A stretch of 64,000 bases of DNA from Bacteroides ndongoniae (GTDB taxonomy: Bacteria; Bacteroidota; Bacteroidia; Bacteroidales; Bacteroidaceae), in assembly GCF_900108345.1 (NCBI RefSeq), contig NZ_FNVV01000014.1, forward strand, positions 1,473,664 to 1,537,663. The letters run 5' to 3'. The notes beneath the pieces were generated by a model. The model saw only the letters and a program-made list of their open reading frames with translations. It did not search any database and was not told where the DNA came from. Below are positions 8,361 to 17,458 of the stretch, piece by piece. Within the stretch, counting starts at the first letter, position 1. Each line of letters opens with the position of its first letter. The translations under genes and the position numbers were made by a program.

Positions 8361-10136
8361 ATGCCAGACAAAAGACATATTGAAATAAAGGAAAGAATTC
8401 TGAGATTCGCTATGGAACTATGGGGTATCAATGACTCACGCAACATGGATCCCGTAGTCGATTTGTTATTGGATGTCTTCGCATACGAAACGGCCCGTCT
8501 GCATCAGGAAATAAAAGCGTCGGACTCCCGTTTGCTCCATCAGTTGTCACGTATACTTATAGACAACAAATGGGCCTTGCCTATTCCGGCCCACGCATTA
8601 ATGTCTGTAACCCCCAATAATAATGAAACCTGCATACTAAATGCGGAAGACCACTTCTATACTGAGAAATTCATTTTCGGCAAAGAAAGTGTACAAGTAT
8701 TCTTTACTCCTCTCTTCAATTATCCTCTGGTGAATGGCCGGCTCCGTTTCGTTGCCCACGGTGATACCATCAAAACCTTTTCTGAGAGGAGTACTGCTTC
8801 CAATGTATTCCTCAGCCGTAAAGATCAGATAGAATCATATGTTGTCTGGCTCGGTATCGATATAGACGAAGAACATTTGGCAGAAACACAGGAAATGACA
8901 CTTTGCCTGATTCCTGACGACACGTCCTTTGTCCCCTTCTTGCAAATGGCCCAATTTTATGATTGCAACGGGAAAAAGATGCCATCCCAATCTGGTCTTA
9001 CTGTGGAGGATCCGTTCAATAACGCTCACTATTTTGAGGAAATAAAAGACTTCTACAACGATTATTTTATTAAAATAAATCTAACAGGAGCAGACAAATC
9101 ACTCAAAGCATTACCACAAATTATACCTCAGACCAATCAGGAGAATCAGGATATAGACATAAAGAACGGATACTTTTGGATAAAACTCCGTTTACCTGAA
9201 GTCTTCAATTCACAAGATTCCCTTGACTCACTGAACATATATCTGAACACATACCCTGTAGTAAACAGAAAGCTGGTTTATAAACAGCATAATTTTGCGA
9301 CCAACGGGCGTTACATTCCTCTTCCATGTCCAAAAGGAGCCTATTTCCTTAATATCCGCTCCATTTGTGACAATACAGGAAAGGAGTACCCCAACCGATT
9401 GCAGCAGTATGACGAAAATCCGACAGGTGTTTTTGATTTGTACTTCGGAGACCTGGAACGCTTTGATTCGGACAGTGCCATTGATCTGATCAGCCAGATT
9501 CTACAAAGAATCAGAGAAGACGGAAATGCCTTTTCCGCATTAAATCCAGATTTGCTGACAGCGCAACTGAAAGAGCTGTTCACAAAACTTTCCGAGATTG
9601 AAAAGACTGTAGAAAACGTAAGCAGGGATGAAAAAAGGCAACGTATTTTCGCTCTGACGGTACCAGCCCCCAATGCTACGAGTGCGGAAGTAAAATTCTG
9701 GATCACTTCAGGACGACTGGCCAACGGACTTGATGAAAGGGCATTTATCCAACAGTTCAACATGGAAAAATATGATGCTACAAGTCTTGTTTTCAGAACT
9801 CCCGTTCAAGGCGGAATCGTGCATACAGAAGAATCCAATCTGGTACACAGCCTGAGATACGGACTTGTCAGCAGAGACAGAATCGTATCAAAGCAGGATA
9901 TATATAACTATATTTACCACAAGATAGGAAACAATGTAGAGAATATACAGATTAAGGACGGTGTAGCCATTTCTCCGGAAAGGAAAAAAGGGTTTGTCCG
10001 CATAGTTCAAGTTGAAATAAAATTAAAACAAAATATAGGAGACTTCTTGGATCTGTCCGTTTTCGCTCATTTTCTTGAAAAGGATCTGACTGAAAAGTCC
10101 GTATGCAATTCATCTTATAAAATTGTATTCTTATGA
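8361..10136 (+). CDS. tssF: T6SS baseplate wedge protein TssF
   Basis: 591 residues. TssF forms, with TssG and TssK, the baseplate wedge. The N-terminus (MPDKRHIEIKERILRFAMEL, then DPVVDLLLDVFAYETARLHQ) is the typical TssF opening, including the helix that contacts TssG and a block (LLHQLSRILID) followed by the beta domain. The C-terminal third contains the usual GNNVENIQIKDGVAI-like segment. It overlaps the following clpV gene by 4 bp (ATGA), so the two are translationally coupled. The protein is close to the usual length for Bacteroidota TssF. Confidence 0.9.
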   Translation: MPDKRHIEIKERILRFAMELWGINDSRNMDPVVDLLLDVFAYETARLHQEIKASDSRLLHQLSRILIDNKWALPIPAHALMSVTPNNNETCILNAEDHFYTEKFIFGKESVQVFFTPLFNYPLVNGRLRFVAHGDTIKTFSERSTASNVFLSRKDQIESYVVWLGIDIDEEHLAETQEMTLCLIPDDTSFVPFLQMAQFYDCNGKKMPSQSGLTVEDPFNNAHYFEEIKDFYNDYFIKINLTGADKSLKALPQIIPQTNQENQDIDIKNGYFWIKLRLPEVFNSQDSLDSLNIYLNTYPVVNRKLVYKQHNFATNGRYIPLPCPKGAYFLNIRSICDNTGKEYPNRLQQYDENPTGVFDLYFGDLERFDSDSAIDLISQILQRIREDGNAFSALNPDLLTAQLKELFTKLSEIEKTVENVSRDEKRQRIFALTVPAPNATSAEVKFWITSGRLANGLDERAFIQQFNMEKYDATSLVFRTPVQGGIVHTEESNLVHSLRYGLVSRDRIVSKQDIYNYIYHKIGNNVENIQIKDGVAISPERKKGFVRIVQVEIKLKQNIGDFLDLSVFAHFLEKDLTEKSVCNSSYKIVFL

Positions 10137-12574
10137 CAAACAACGACTACAGCCCCAGTCTGGTTTCTGCCATAAAATTAGCCCAATCAATGGCCCGGCA
10201 GGAACGACAAAGTACATACGGTGTTCCACATCTGGTGTTAGCCATGCTGACAGAAAGTACAGGCCTTAAGGAGATCCTGCAATCCATGCAAAAGGACGTT
10301 GCCTATCTGATGGACTGGTTTGACACGCGTAAAGAAATGTACACATCGTCGGAAAGCGACTCAGACGAAATATGCGCGGATGATGAACTGTCCAAAGTAC
10401 TGGATGAAGCAGAACGCTCCAAAATAAAGCTGGGAAGTGACCACATAGACGCCCTCTGTGTATTTACAGCCATATCCAGAGAAGGTGTCATCTATTCGCA
10501 CCAGCAAATAGAATTACTTGGAGTAAGTGAAGAGGATATTCTAAAATATTATGACGCCCTTGCACCGGCCTATTCCTTTCAAGGAGAAGAAAACCAGATA
10601 TTGGCCTCGTTTCCATACGCTGAGAATCTGAAAACAGAAGCGACCATCAAAAACGGAAGTATAGTGGTAGGCAGAGACAAGGAAATCAGAACCATGCTTG
10701 AATGTCTGGAACGCTCAGAAAATAAAGCCATAATGATAATAGGCGATTCAGGTATAGGCAAAACATCCATAATCAATGCTTTTGTCAAAGAAATCTGTTA
10801 TAATAAAGACGAAATGCTGCAACAAGTTTCTGTTGTAGGAATGGACACAGCCAAATTATTGGCCGGAACATCATCAGAAAATGAGATATCCCAAAAGACT
10901 GTGGCCCTGATACATAAACTGAAACAAATTGAGCAAGTAGTTCTTGTGATAGATGACCTTCATGTGTTACTGGAAAACGGGAATACAGGTAAATCAACTA
11001 CTCTGATAAATATTCTCAATGCCCAGATTGGTGAAGGAGCCTGCAATCTCATATTTACCATTACAAAAGATGCATACCGCAAACACATAGAAAAGCAATC
11101 TATAGAAAGCAAACTGGTTATCATAAATGCGGAAGAGCTGGATTATTCCACTCTATTATGTGCCTTGCACCTGCACAAAAAGGAAATAGAAAGCCATTAC
11201 GGTCTTGAAATTTCTGATGACTGCATTCCAAATGTAATACAATTATCACGCCGATATTTCAAGGAACGCAGTCTTCCATCTGCAGCAATTGATCTTTTGG
11301 ACAGAACTTCTGCCGCAGTCCGTCTGTGCAACAAAAATGCAAGAAATACAATAGAAAATATCCGGGCAGAATTCGAACGCCTGCAGGAGAATGCAGAAGG
11401 TACAATTCAGAATTCCGATTTGCAATTACTTTACCGGATGATTTTCAACAAAATAGGTTCAGTTATAACATCGAAACTTTCAGATACCTACACATGGAAT
11501 GATGAAGACAAATATGAGGTAAAACTCCAATGGATTAATAAAATCCTGACAGAGCTGGAAAATCTATCACTCCGCACCATAGGAACCGTAACCGCAGCGG
11601 AAATTGAAGCAATCGTGGCCGAATGTACCAATATTCCTATAGGAAAAATACAGGCAAGGGAGAAAGACCGACTTCTCGGTATAGAATCAAAGCTTAGGGA
11701 AAGAGTCAAAGGTCAGGACAAAGCGATTACTACCTTGTCTGATGCCATAATCGAATCACGAAGTGGATTGAGTGACCCCAAAAAGCCCATAGGCTCCTTC
11801 TTTTTCCTTGGACCTACCGGAACAGGTAAAACTGAGCTGACCAAATCATTGGCAGAACTGCTGTTTGACAATGAATCTGCCATGATCAGGTTTGATATGT
11901 CCGAATTCAAGGAAGAGCATTCAGCTGCCCTGCTTTATGGAGCACCTCCGGGATATGTCGGCTACGAAGAAGGTGGTCTGCTGGTGACACAAATCAGACA
12001 AAAGCCTTACTCTGTAGTCCTTTTTGATGAAATCGAAAAAGCACATTCCAGCGTATATGATGTATTTCTTCAAATGATGGATGAAGGTAAGATACATGAC
12101 AAACTGGGTAGAGAAGGTGATTTTTCCAACTCGATAATCATTTTCACATCCAACATTGGAAGTCAATGGATTGTGGATCAGATACAGGCCGGCCATACCC
12201 CAACATCTGCAAAACTTATAGAGGTTATGGCCCAATACTTCAGGCCTGAATTTCTTGGGCGACTGACAGAGGTGGTACCATTTTCCCCTATAAATGAGAA
12301 TGTGGCCAAAGAAATCTTCTTATTGCATTTTTCAAGATTGAAAAAGCAGTTACTTGAACAAAAGAACATCAATCTTGAGCTGACGGAAGAAGCACTTCAG
12401 TACCTCTCACAAAAAGGATTCTCACCAAAATACGGTGCACGCCCTATAGCAGGAGTAATAAGAACGTATATTAAAAAAACGGTATCAAGACTTATCGTTT
12501 CGGAACAGATCAAACCAGGTGACAATATTGTAGTCAATTTAAGAAATAACGAACTTGTATGGGAACTCCAATAG
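10133..12574 (+). CDS. tssH: T6SS sheath-recycling AAA+ ATPase ClpV (TssH)
   Basis: 813 residues, a Clp/Hsp100 ATPase with an N-terminal repeat domain (SAIKLAQSMARQERQS..GVPHLVLAML) and two AAA+ modules. Walker A1 is GDSGIGKT (about residues 204-211) with VLVIDDLHVLL as Walker B1. Walker A2 is GPTGTGKTEL (about 562-571) with VVLFDEIEKAH as Walker B2, followed by a ClpB-like C-terminal domain (GFSPKYGARPIAGVIRTYI). It unfolds and recycles contracted TssBC sheath in the cytoplasm. It is shorter than many ClpV proteins because the middle region is reduced. It overlaps tssF by 4 bp and tssG by 16 bp. Confidence 0.95.
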   Translation: MTNNDYSPSLVSAIKLAQSMARQERQSTYGVPHLVLAMLTESTGLKEILQSMQKDVAYLMDWFDTRKEMYTSSESDSDEICADDELSKVLDEAERSKIKLGSDHIDALCVFTAISREGVIYSHQQIELLGVSEEDILKYYDALAPAYSFQGEENQILASFPYAENLKTEATIKNGSIVVGRDKEIRTMLECLERSENKAIMIIGDSGIGKTSIINAFVKEICYNKDEMLQQVSVVGMDTAKLLAGTSSENEISQKTVALIHKLKQIEQVVLVIDDLHVLLENGNTGKSTTLINILNAQIGEGACNLIFTITKDAYRKHIEKQSIESKLVIINAEELDYSTLLCALHLHKKEIESHYGLEISDDCIPNVIQLSRRYFKERSLPSAAIDLLDRTSAAVRLCNKNARNTIENIRAEFERLQENAEGTIQNSDLQLLYRMIFNKIGSVITSKLSDTYTWNDEDKYEVKLQWINKILTELENLSLRTIGTVTAAEIEAIVAECTNIPIGKIQAREKDRLLGIESKLRERVKGQDKAITTLSDAIIESRSGLSDPKKPIGSFFFLGPTGTGKTELTKSLAELLFDNESAMIRFDMSEFKEEHSAALLYGAPPGYVGYEEGGLLVTQIRQKPYSVVLFDEIEKAHSSVYDVFLQMMDEGKIHDKLGREGDFSNSIIIFTSNIGSQWIVDQIQAGHTPTSAKLIEVMAQYFRPEFLGRLTEVVPFSPINENVAKEIFLLHFSRLKKQLLEQKNINLELTEEALQYLSQKGFSPKYGARPIAGVIRTYIKKTVSRLIVSEQIKPGDNIVVNLRNNELVWELQ

Positions 12575-13500
12575 ACAGGAAAGAAAAAATAAGCGAACTG
12601 AAACGCAGCAGTGCAAACAATTACATTGCCGAAGTCTTTTTTGAGGAATTGCAGTTCATCCTCAAAGAAGACCTGCTGGATTCTCTCATGATAATTTGTC
12701 ACGGGATGAATCCGCGTGTCCACTCCAAAGACATTATGAGCGCTTCATTACGTTATTTCTCTACGTCAAATTCATACAAGGAATTTGTAGCCCTGCATCT
12801 AGCAAGGAACAGTATGTATCACCAGCTTCCGGAACTCCTGTTCCATCCTCTCGTCATAAGCACACCGGGAATGAGCAACAAGGAAATTGTGGATGCGATA
12901 CGTGCCAACAAAAAAAAGGAGAAGGAGCTGATTTCTTTTTTTATTCCATTCGATACAGCCTTCTTCAAGGAACGTGTCAAAATCATCGACCGTGATTTGA
13001 ATTTCTTTTCAAATCCAACAATGCGTGAAAATCTGAACCACCTTGTAGAAACGATGCTGGGCATACCATTGGATATCACCAGCCATCAAAAGTACAAATT
13101 GTTCCTTTTTCTTTGCCAATCGGATGGATACATGGAGAATCTCCCGGCCATTGAAAGGATGTTTTCTGTTGTTCTTGACCTTGAAGTCAGGCTCAGATAT
13201 ATACCGCATGTGATTTCCGTTTCACAATATTCGCCTATCAATGAAGGTATTCTGGGAGAAAATCTTGGATTGAACGGAGATGTAGAATGTGAAGGCGACG
13301 ATATGGAAGCGACCATAGTCTTCGGACAGTCAGATAATTCAGATGACTACAACAGGCAATCACGTATCGACACTATTGTGACAGAGATATTGAGCTTCTT
13401 TATACTTTCATTCAGAGAAATACACATAAAACACCTGATACAGGGACGTACCGACTGTATTCTGGGAGAAAACCGTTTGGGATATGATATGAATCTATAA
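12559..13500 (+). CDS. tssG: T6SS baseplate wedge protein TssG
   Basis: 313 residues, beginning inside the last codons of clpV (16-bp overlap). TssG joins TssF and TssK in the baseplate wedge. The position after clpV and before tssN, the helical N-terminal half and the conserved tail region (DTIVTEILSFFILSFREIH) fit the divergent Bacteroidota TssG. Sequence similarity to proteobacterial TssG is low, so the call leans on operon context and length. Confidence 0.8.
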   Translation: MGTPIDRKEKISELKRSSANNYIAEVFFEELQFILKEDLLDSLMIICHGMNPRVHSKDIMSASLRYFSTSNSYKEFVALHLARNSMYHQLPELLFHPLVISTPGMSNKEIVDAIRANKKKEKELISFFIPFDTAFFKERVKIIDRDLNFFSNPTMRENLNHLVETMLGIPLDITSHQKYKLFLFLCQSDGYMENLPAIERMFSVVLDLEVRLRYIPHVISVSQYSPINEGILGENLGLNGDVECEGDDMEATIVFGQSDNSDDYNRQSRIDTIVTEILSFFILSFREIHIKHLIQGRTDCILGENRLGYDMNL

Positions 13501-13523
13501 ACAACAGATAAAAAAGTTAGAAT

Positions 13524-14402
13524 ATGGAAATGTTATTATCTTTTTTCTTGAAATACCTGTTAGCACCGCTGCTCGTAACGGTCATGCTGTTTTTCCTGAA
13601 CGGCATGAAAAATCTGAAACGGAAGCTGAGTATGAAAAAAGCCATTATCTTCATACTTGTTTCAGCTTTGATAATTGCCCTTCCCTGCCTGTTGGGACTT
13701 CTCAGAAATGAATTCGTATGGGGCGGACTTCTTCTGACAATCCTATGCTACATCGGGCTGGGCTTTATCTTCTGGAAGTACACAGAATCAGATTCTTTCA
13801 AAGCAGTCGGACTTGGAGAATCCACCGGAGGAACAATACTGCTGCTTTCTGTTTCCGGCATACTCGGAGGATGGATATATTACCTTATATTTGAGAGGAT
13901 AAGCAATCTTCCGTATGCCATTTGGGGAGCACTGAATGTACTATGGTTCATTGTACCATACATGATTATGCTGGGCAGAAAACTGTTTCTGCTTATACCG
14001 CCTCCCATCTATGCTCCGTGGGAACTGGAATTCGGGACTTTCGACCGTAACTATTGGGACAATATTGACAGCTTTGAGTTCAAGTCCGTAAAAGTAAAAA
14101 TCAACCGAAAGATAGGTGACAAGAATTACGTTTCGCTGGTTGTAAAGCTGCCGGACGGCATTTCTCTGGGTAATTGGTTCAACTGGTTTATAGAAGACCA
14201 AAACCGCAGATTTCCGCAGAACCGAATCGAAACAGGAAAAGACGGTTACAAGGTCGGATGGACTTTCTATACAACAAAATGGTTCAGTTATCCGCTGCTG
14301 ATACGGATTCTTGATCCCCACAAGGACAGTAAGCAGAACAAAATCAGGAACAATCGACCTATATATATCAGAAGAGTAAAATTAACTTCAACAAAAGAGT
14401 AA
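13524..14402 (+). CDS. tssN: T6SSiii inner-membrane protein TssN
   Basis: 292 residues with about five predicted membrane spans in residues 1-160, then a cytoplasmic C-terminal domain (about 165-292) rich in Trp and Phe (ISLGNWFNWFIEDQNRRFPQ). TssN is specific to Bacteroidota T6SSs, which lack TssJ/L/M; together with TssO, P, Q and R it builds the envelope complex and links it to the baseplate. The topology and the position between tssG and tssK match. It ends 4 bp before tssK. Confidence 0.85.
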   Translation: MEMLLSFFLKYLLAPLLVTVMLFFLNGMKNLKRKLSMKKAIIFILVSALIIALPCLLGLLRNEFVWGGLLLTILCYIGLGFIFWKYTESDSFKAVGLGESTGGTILLLSVSGILGGWIYYLIFERISNLPYAIWGALNVLWFIVPYMIMLGRKLFLLIPPPIYAPWELEFGTFDRNYWDNIDSFEFKSVKVKINRKIGDKNYVSLVVKLPDGISLGNWFNWFIEDQNRRFPQNRIETGKDGYKVGWTFYTTKWFSYPLLIRILDPHKDSKQNKIRNNRPIYIRRVKLTSTKE

Positions 14403-14406
14403 GCAT

Positions 14407-15552
14407 ATGAAGATAGAACATTTACCGATCAATTGGGTCAACGGAGTAAAGTTGACAAAGGATCATTTCTTCGGGAATTATTATAACATGATAGAATCTC
14501 TATATGGAAGTATCGAGGGCCAACTGACTGACTACAACTATGGAATCGGGAAAGCACTTGACAACTCAAATGACAATATAGAATTCGATATAACCGGAGA
14601 ATCCCTTGATACCCTGTGTGTACGCCTGAAGAAATGTAACGGACTGACGAGAGGCGGTATTCCAATCATCTTCTATGAAGGGCTATATGGAGATTACGTG
14701 CCTACAGCTACATTGCCAGACAGCAATCCACTCTCTATAGAGGACAATGTGTTCCTCATTCTTGTATCAATAAACCCTTATGAAATGATACCCATAGGCG
14801 AGCCAGATCCGGATGTTGTACCCTTACATCATCCTCATGTACTGCCAGGCATAAAAATGCATATTATACCCAAAAACCAAACGAACAAGGCATTCTACAG
14901 CAAAAACTTTCTGATAATCGGAGAAATAAAATCCCATGGAAACGCATTTGCAGTAAATCGCCAGTATATACCGCCATTGCAGAAATCTGTCTATCATGAC
15001 GGTTTGAAATCATTCATAAACCAACTGACACACATTCTGCACAACATACGGGAGGATATAAGGACTATATACAGCCGTAACCTGTCAGACAAGCGCAGGG
15101 ATGCTCTGGCCAACAATACGTTTGTCCTGTGCAATGCTTTCAGCAGTTTTTATAACAGCCATATCTTCTTTATAGAACAGATAGCTCAAGAACAGCCTCC
15201 TATTTTTCTTATCCAGGCCGTCAATGAATTGGCCAACGGGCTTGTTTCCGCATTACAGACCTTGTCTGAAACCATGCGTGAGGAGCTGCTGCAATATTAC
15301 TACGAGTGGACCAATATTACTCCATCAGACTTTATGCACAGCATTGAAAAAGTCGCCGGTATTACATACGAGCATACGGATATCAGTTCTTCACTGCATA
15401 CTTTAGGCGCATTTCTTTCTCTTCTGGAACGGATGTTTCACAAAATGGGAGAACTTGAATATATCGGCCTAGTGAGAGAAAATATTGTAGTCGGAGAAGA
15501 GAGCACTGCTTCCCCCCAAGAAGAGAAGAAAAAGAAATGGTCTTTCATGTAA
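14407..15552 (+). CDS. tssK: T6SS baseplate adaptor TssK
   Basis: 381 residues. TssK connects the baseplate wedge to the membrane complex. It starts MKIEHLPINWVNGVKLTKDH, the usual TssK opening (the equivalent of the proteobacterial W-x-EGMFLxPQHF motif, here with KLTKDHFFG), followed by a beta shoulder domain (LVSINPYEMIPIGEPDPDVV) and a helical middle (about 195-310). The last residues are Lys-rich and probably flexible. It has the normal operon position between tssN and the coiled-coil membrane proteins. Confidence 0.9.
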   Translation: MKIEHLPINWVNGVKLTKDHFFGNYYNMIESLYGSIEGQLTDYNYGIGKALDNSNDNIEFDITGESLDTLCVRLKKCNGLTRGGIPIIFYEGLYGDYVPTATLPDSNPLSIEDNVFLILVSINPYEMIPIGEPDPDVVPLHHPHVLPGIKMHIIPKNQTNKAFYSKNFLIIGEIKSHGNAFAVNRQYIPPLQKSVYHDGLKSFINQLTHILHNIREDIRTIYSRNLSDKRRDALANNTFVLCNAFSSFYNSHIFFIEQIAQEQPPIFLIQAVNELANGLVSALQTLSETMREELLQYYYEWTNITPSDFMHSIEKVAGITYEHTDISSSLHTLGAFLSLLERMFHKMGELEYIGLVRENIVVGEESTASPQEEKKKKWSFM

Positions 15553-15567
15553 TTAAAAAACTGAATT

Positions 15568-16068
15568 ATGGAAGCAATGAACATAGAAGAGCGCAAAAGC
15601 GCCAAGTGGAAATTCTCCATCATATTCGTCGTCACCTTACTGGTCATTGCCTTATGCGGCAGCATCTCGATTGTGACAGCCCAGAGAGGAATCGCACTTC
15701 TTGAAAACAAAAAGTCGGAATACGACGAAGTGTTCAAGAAACAGGCTGAACTCAATTTCCAGATTGAAGAACTGTTCCGTGAACTGAACAGTCTGAAAAC
15801 CAAGAAGCGAAATGCGAGCGAACACAAGCATTTGCAAAATCTGATAACCAAGAAGCGCCAGCTGATGGAGAATGAGATAACCAGCTTCGCATCCAACAAG
15901 CAGAACTATGAGGTATACAAGGTAATGCTCGACCAGATAAAAGAGATACAGGTTACCATGGATAACCTTGACCGTGAAGCTAAAAAAAGAGAATCCAATA
16001 TTGAGCAATTGGAGAAATGCAGGAATAAGTATCAGGAATTAACAAAAGAAAAATTGCAGAAACCATGA
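15568..16068 (+). CDS. TssQ/TssO-like single-span coiled-coil protein of the T6SSiii envelope complex
   Basis: 166 residues: a short cytoplasmic N-terminus, one membrane span (about 17-38, SIIFVVTLLVIALCGSIS) and a long periplasmic coiled coil (about 40-160). The Bacteroidota envelope complex includes TssN, Q, O, P and R, commonly named in that gene order. By order this protein would be TssQ and the next TssO, but from sequence alone I cannot say which of these two small proteins is TssO. It overlaps the next gene by 4 bp. Confidence 0.7.
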   Translation: MEAMNIEERKSAKWKFSIIFVVTLLVIALCGSISIVTAQRGIALLENKKSEYDEVFKKQAELNFQIEELFRELNSLKTKKRNASEHKHLQNLITKKRQLMENEITSFASNKQNYEVYKVMLDQIKEIQVTMDNLDREAKKRESNIEQLEKCRNKYQELTKEKLQKP

Positions 16069-16511
16069 CAAAAGATGAAAATATATGGGGTAATGTACGC
16101 TTTGCGATATTGCTGGTGTTTACCGTAGTGCTGACCTTTATCATCCTATGCAAGTATGTGTTTGATGTTCCAATGAAAGAAAGCTCGGAGCTGATCAAGG
16201 ACATCAACCACTCGGAAACCATATTTACCGAACAAAAGGAACATGCAAAAAAATCTTCGGTAATATGGAATCAAATCGATTCATTGGATTTCAACGCATA
16301 CCAGGTACAGCGTATGGATGAAATAAAGGGAAAAATATATGGCCTTCAGGAAATCTACACCAAAAACGGAATGAATTCGAGATTCATGTTCGGTGCACTG
16401 ACTTCCAAAACATTAAGATTCCACTTCGACATACAGGAAGAACTGAGTGCACTGAAACACAACAATGAGCTAATAGAAAAAGACCTGGAAGAATGTAAAG
16501 CTAATCTATAA
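16065..16511 (+). CDS. TssO/TssQ-like single-span protein of the T6SSiii envelope complex
   Basis: 148 residues with the same architecture as the preceding protein: an N-terminal cytoplasmic tail, one membrane span (about 13-34, AILLVFTVVLTFIILCKYVF) and a periplasmic helical domain that ends in a coiled coil. It contains a conserved-looking segment RFMFGALTSKTLRFHFD before the last helix. It starts within the stop of the previous gene (ATGA overlap) and ends 5 bp before the PKD protein, so the envelope-complex genes are tightly coupled. Likely TssO by order; not certain. Confidence 0.7.
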   Translation: MTKDENIWGNVRFAILLVFTVVLTFIILCKYVFDVPMKESSELIKDINHSETIFTEQKEHAKKSSVIWNQIDSLDFNAYQVQRMDEIKGKIYGLQEIYTKNGMNSRFMFGALTSKTLRFHFDIQEELSALKHNNELIEKDLEECKANL

Positions 16512-16516
16512 GCGAT

Positions 16517-17458
16517 ATGGATAACAAGAGAAAAATTATCATCACCGCCCTTGGTATACTTGCCATAGGAGGTATAATCATCATCCTGTTGTTGCCCTCT
16601 AAATCTCAATTGAGCAACATCGACTTTTATGTATTTGATTCCAATGACAATTATCATTACGAAGTGAATGAGAAGCTGGAATTCATGATAAACGATACAG
16701 CTGCCGTAAAAGGAAGGAAACTGCTGTGGCAGATGGGAAACGGTGATGCAATAAGCGACAAAAGCAATATGAAATACAGCTATGAATCTCCGGGTAAATA
16801 TCTGGTAACACTGAAAATAGACAACAGCTACACTATCAACAAATACATAAAAGTAATATCCGGAACTGAACGTGCAGCCATTGATTCTGTTCCGCATATT
16901 TATGGCGTAACTGAAGGCTATCAGGGGGAAGAGCTCGTCTTTGCGGCAGAGGGATATGGCATGAATTCCTGGCAATGGGAATTTGGAGAGAGCGGTACTG
17001 TTGATGCATACGACCAGCAGGTGGTATATACCTATGAGAATCCGGGAGAATATACTGTAAAACTGCAAACGAATACAACGCAGTACCCTGTAAAACATCA
17101 CATAACAATCCTGCCACGCTTTGAAAAAGCAGAAGAAATAGTAACAGTGGATTCACTCGTACTGGCACAGAACGACATTCGCCAACATTTGCAAGCCATT
17201 GCAGATGCACGTGTTTCACAGCACTCTGTCTATTACGAACACTATAACTACATACGGAACAAATACTTCTGTATCCCTGCTGACAGGGTCGCAGTCGTGG
17301 TAAACGGAGACAAATACAATGACTTTACCGGTTACTGCCAAGGGCTTCATTTCCTCGAAAGCAATACCAAACGACGCGTCCGCATTGATGAAGTGCTTAT
17401 CGACAAACTTCATTGTGTATCAACTATCCAAATAACCCAAAGTTACACAGAGAGATGA
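16517..17458 (+). CDS. tssP: PKD-domain envelope protein, TssP-like
   Basis: 313 residues: one N-terminal membrane span (about 7-26) without a lipobox cysteine, then two PKD-type immunoglobulin-like domains. The PKD signature is visible twice: LLWQMGNGDAISDKSNMKYS with YESPGKYLVTLKI (about 72-106), and SWQWEFGESG with YTYENPGEYTVKLQT (about 155-190). The C-terminal part is helical. PKD domains act as periplasmic protein-binding spacers. The position directly before tssR and after the two coiled-coil proteins fits TssP in the TssN-Q-O-P-R complex. Its stop overlaps the tssR ATG. Confidence 0.7.
   Translation: MDNKRKIIITALGILAIGGIIIILLLPSKSQLSNIDFYVFDSNDNYHYEVNEKLEFMINDTAAVKGRKLLWQMGNGDAISDKSNMKYSYESPGKYLVTLKIDNSYTINKYIKVISGTERAAIDSVPHIYGVTEGYQGEELVFAAEGYGMNSWQWEFGESGTVDAYDQQVVYTYENPGEYTVKLQTNTTQYPVKHHITILPRFEKAEEIVTVDSLVLAQNDIRQHLQAIADARVSQHSVYYEHYNYIRNKYFCIPADRVAVVVNGDKYNDFTGYCQGLHFLESNTKRRVRIDEVLIDKLHCVSTIQITQSYTER

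Noticed and set aside
16355..17101. 248-codon leftward frame over the TssO/TssP-like genes
   Set aside because: Antisense to two coupled genes of the envelope-complex operon; the composition is a shadow of the sense strand.
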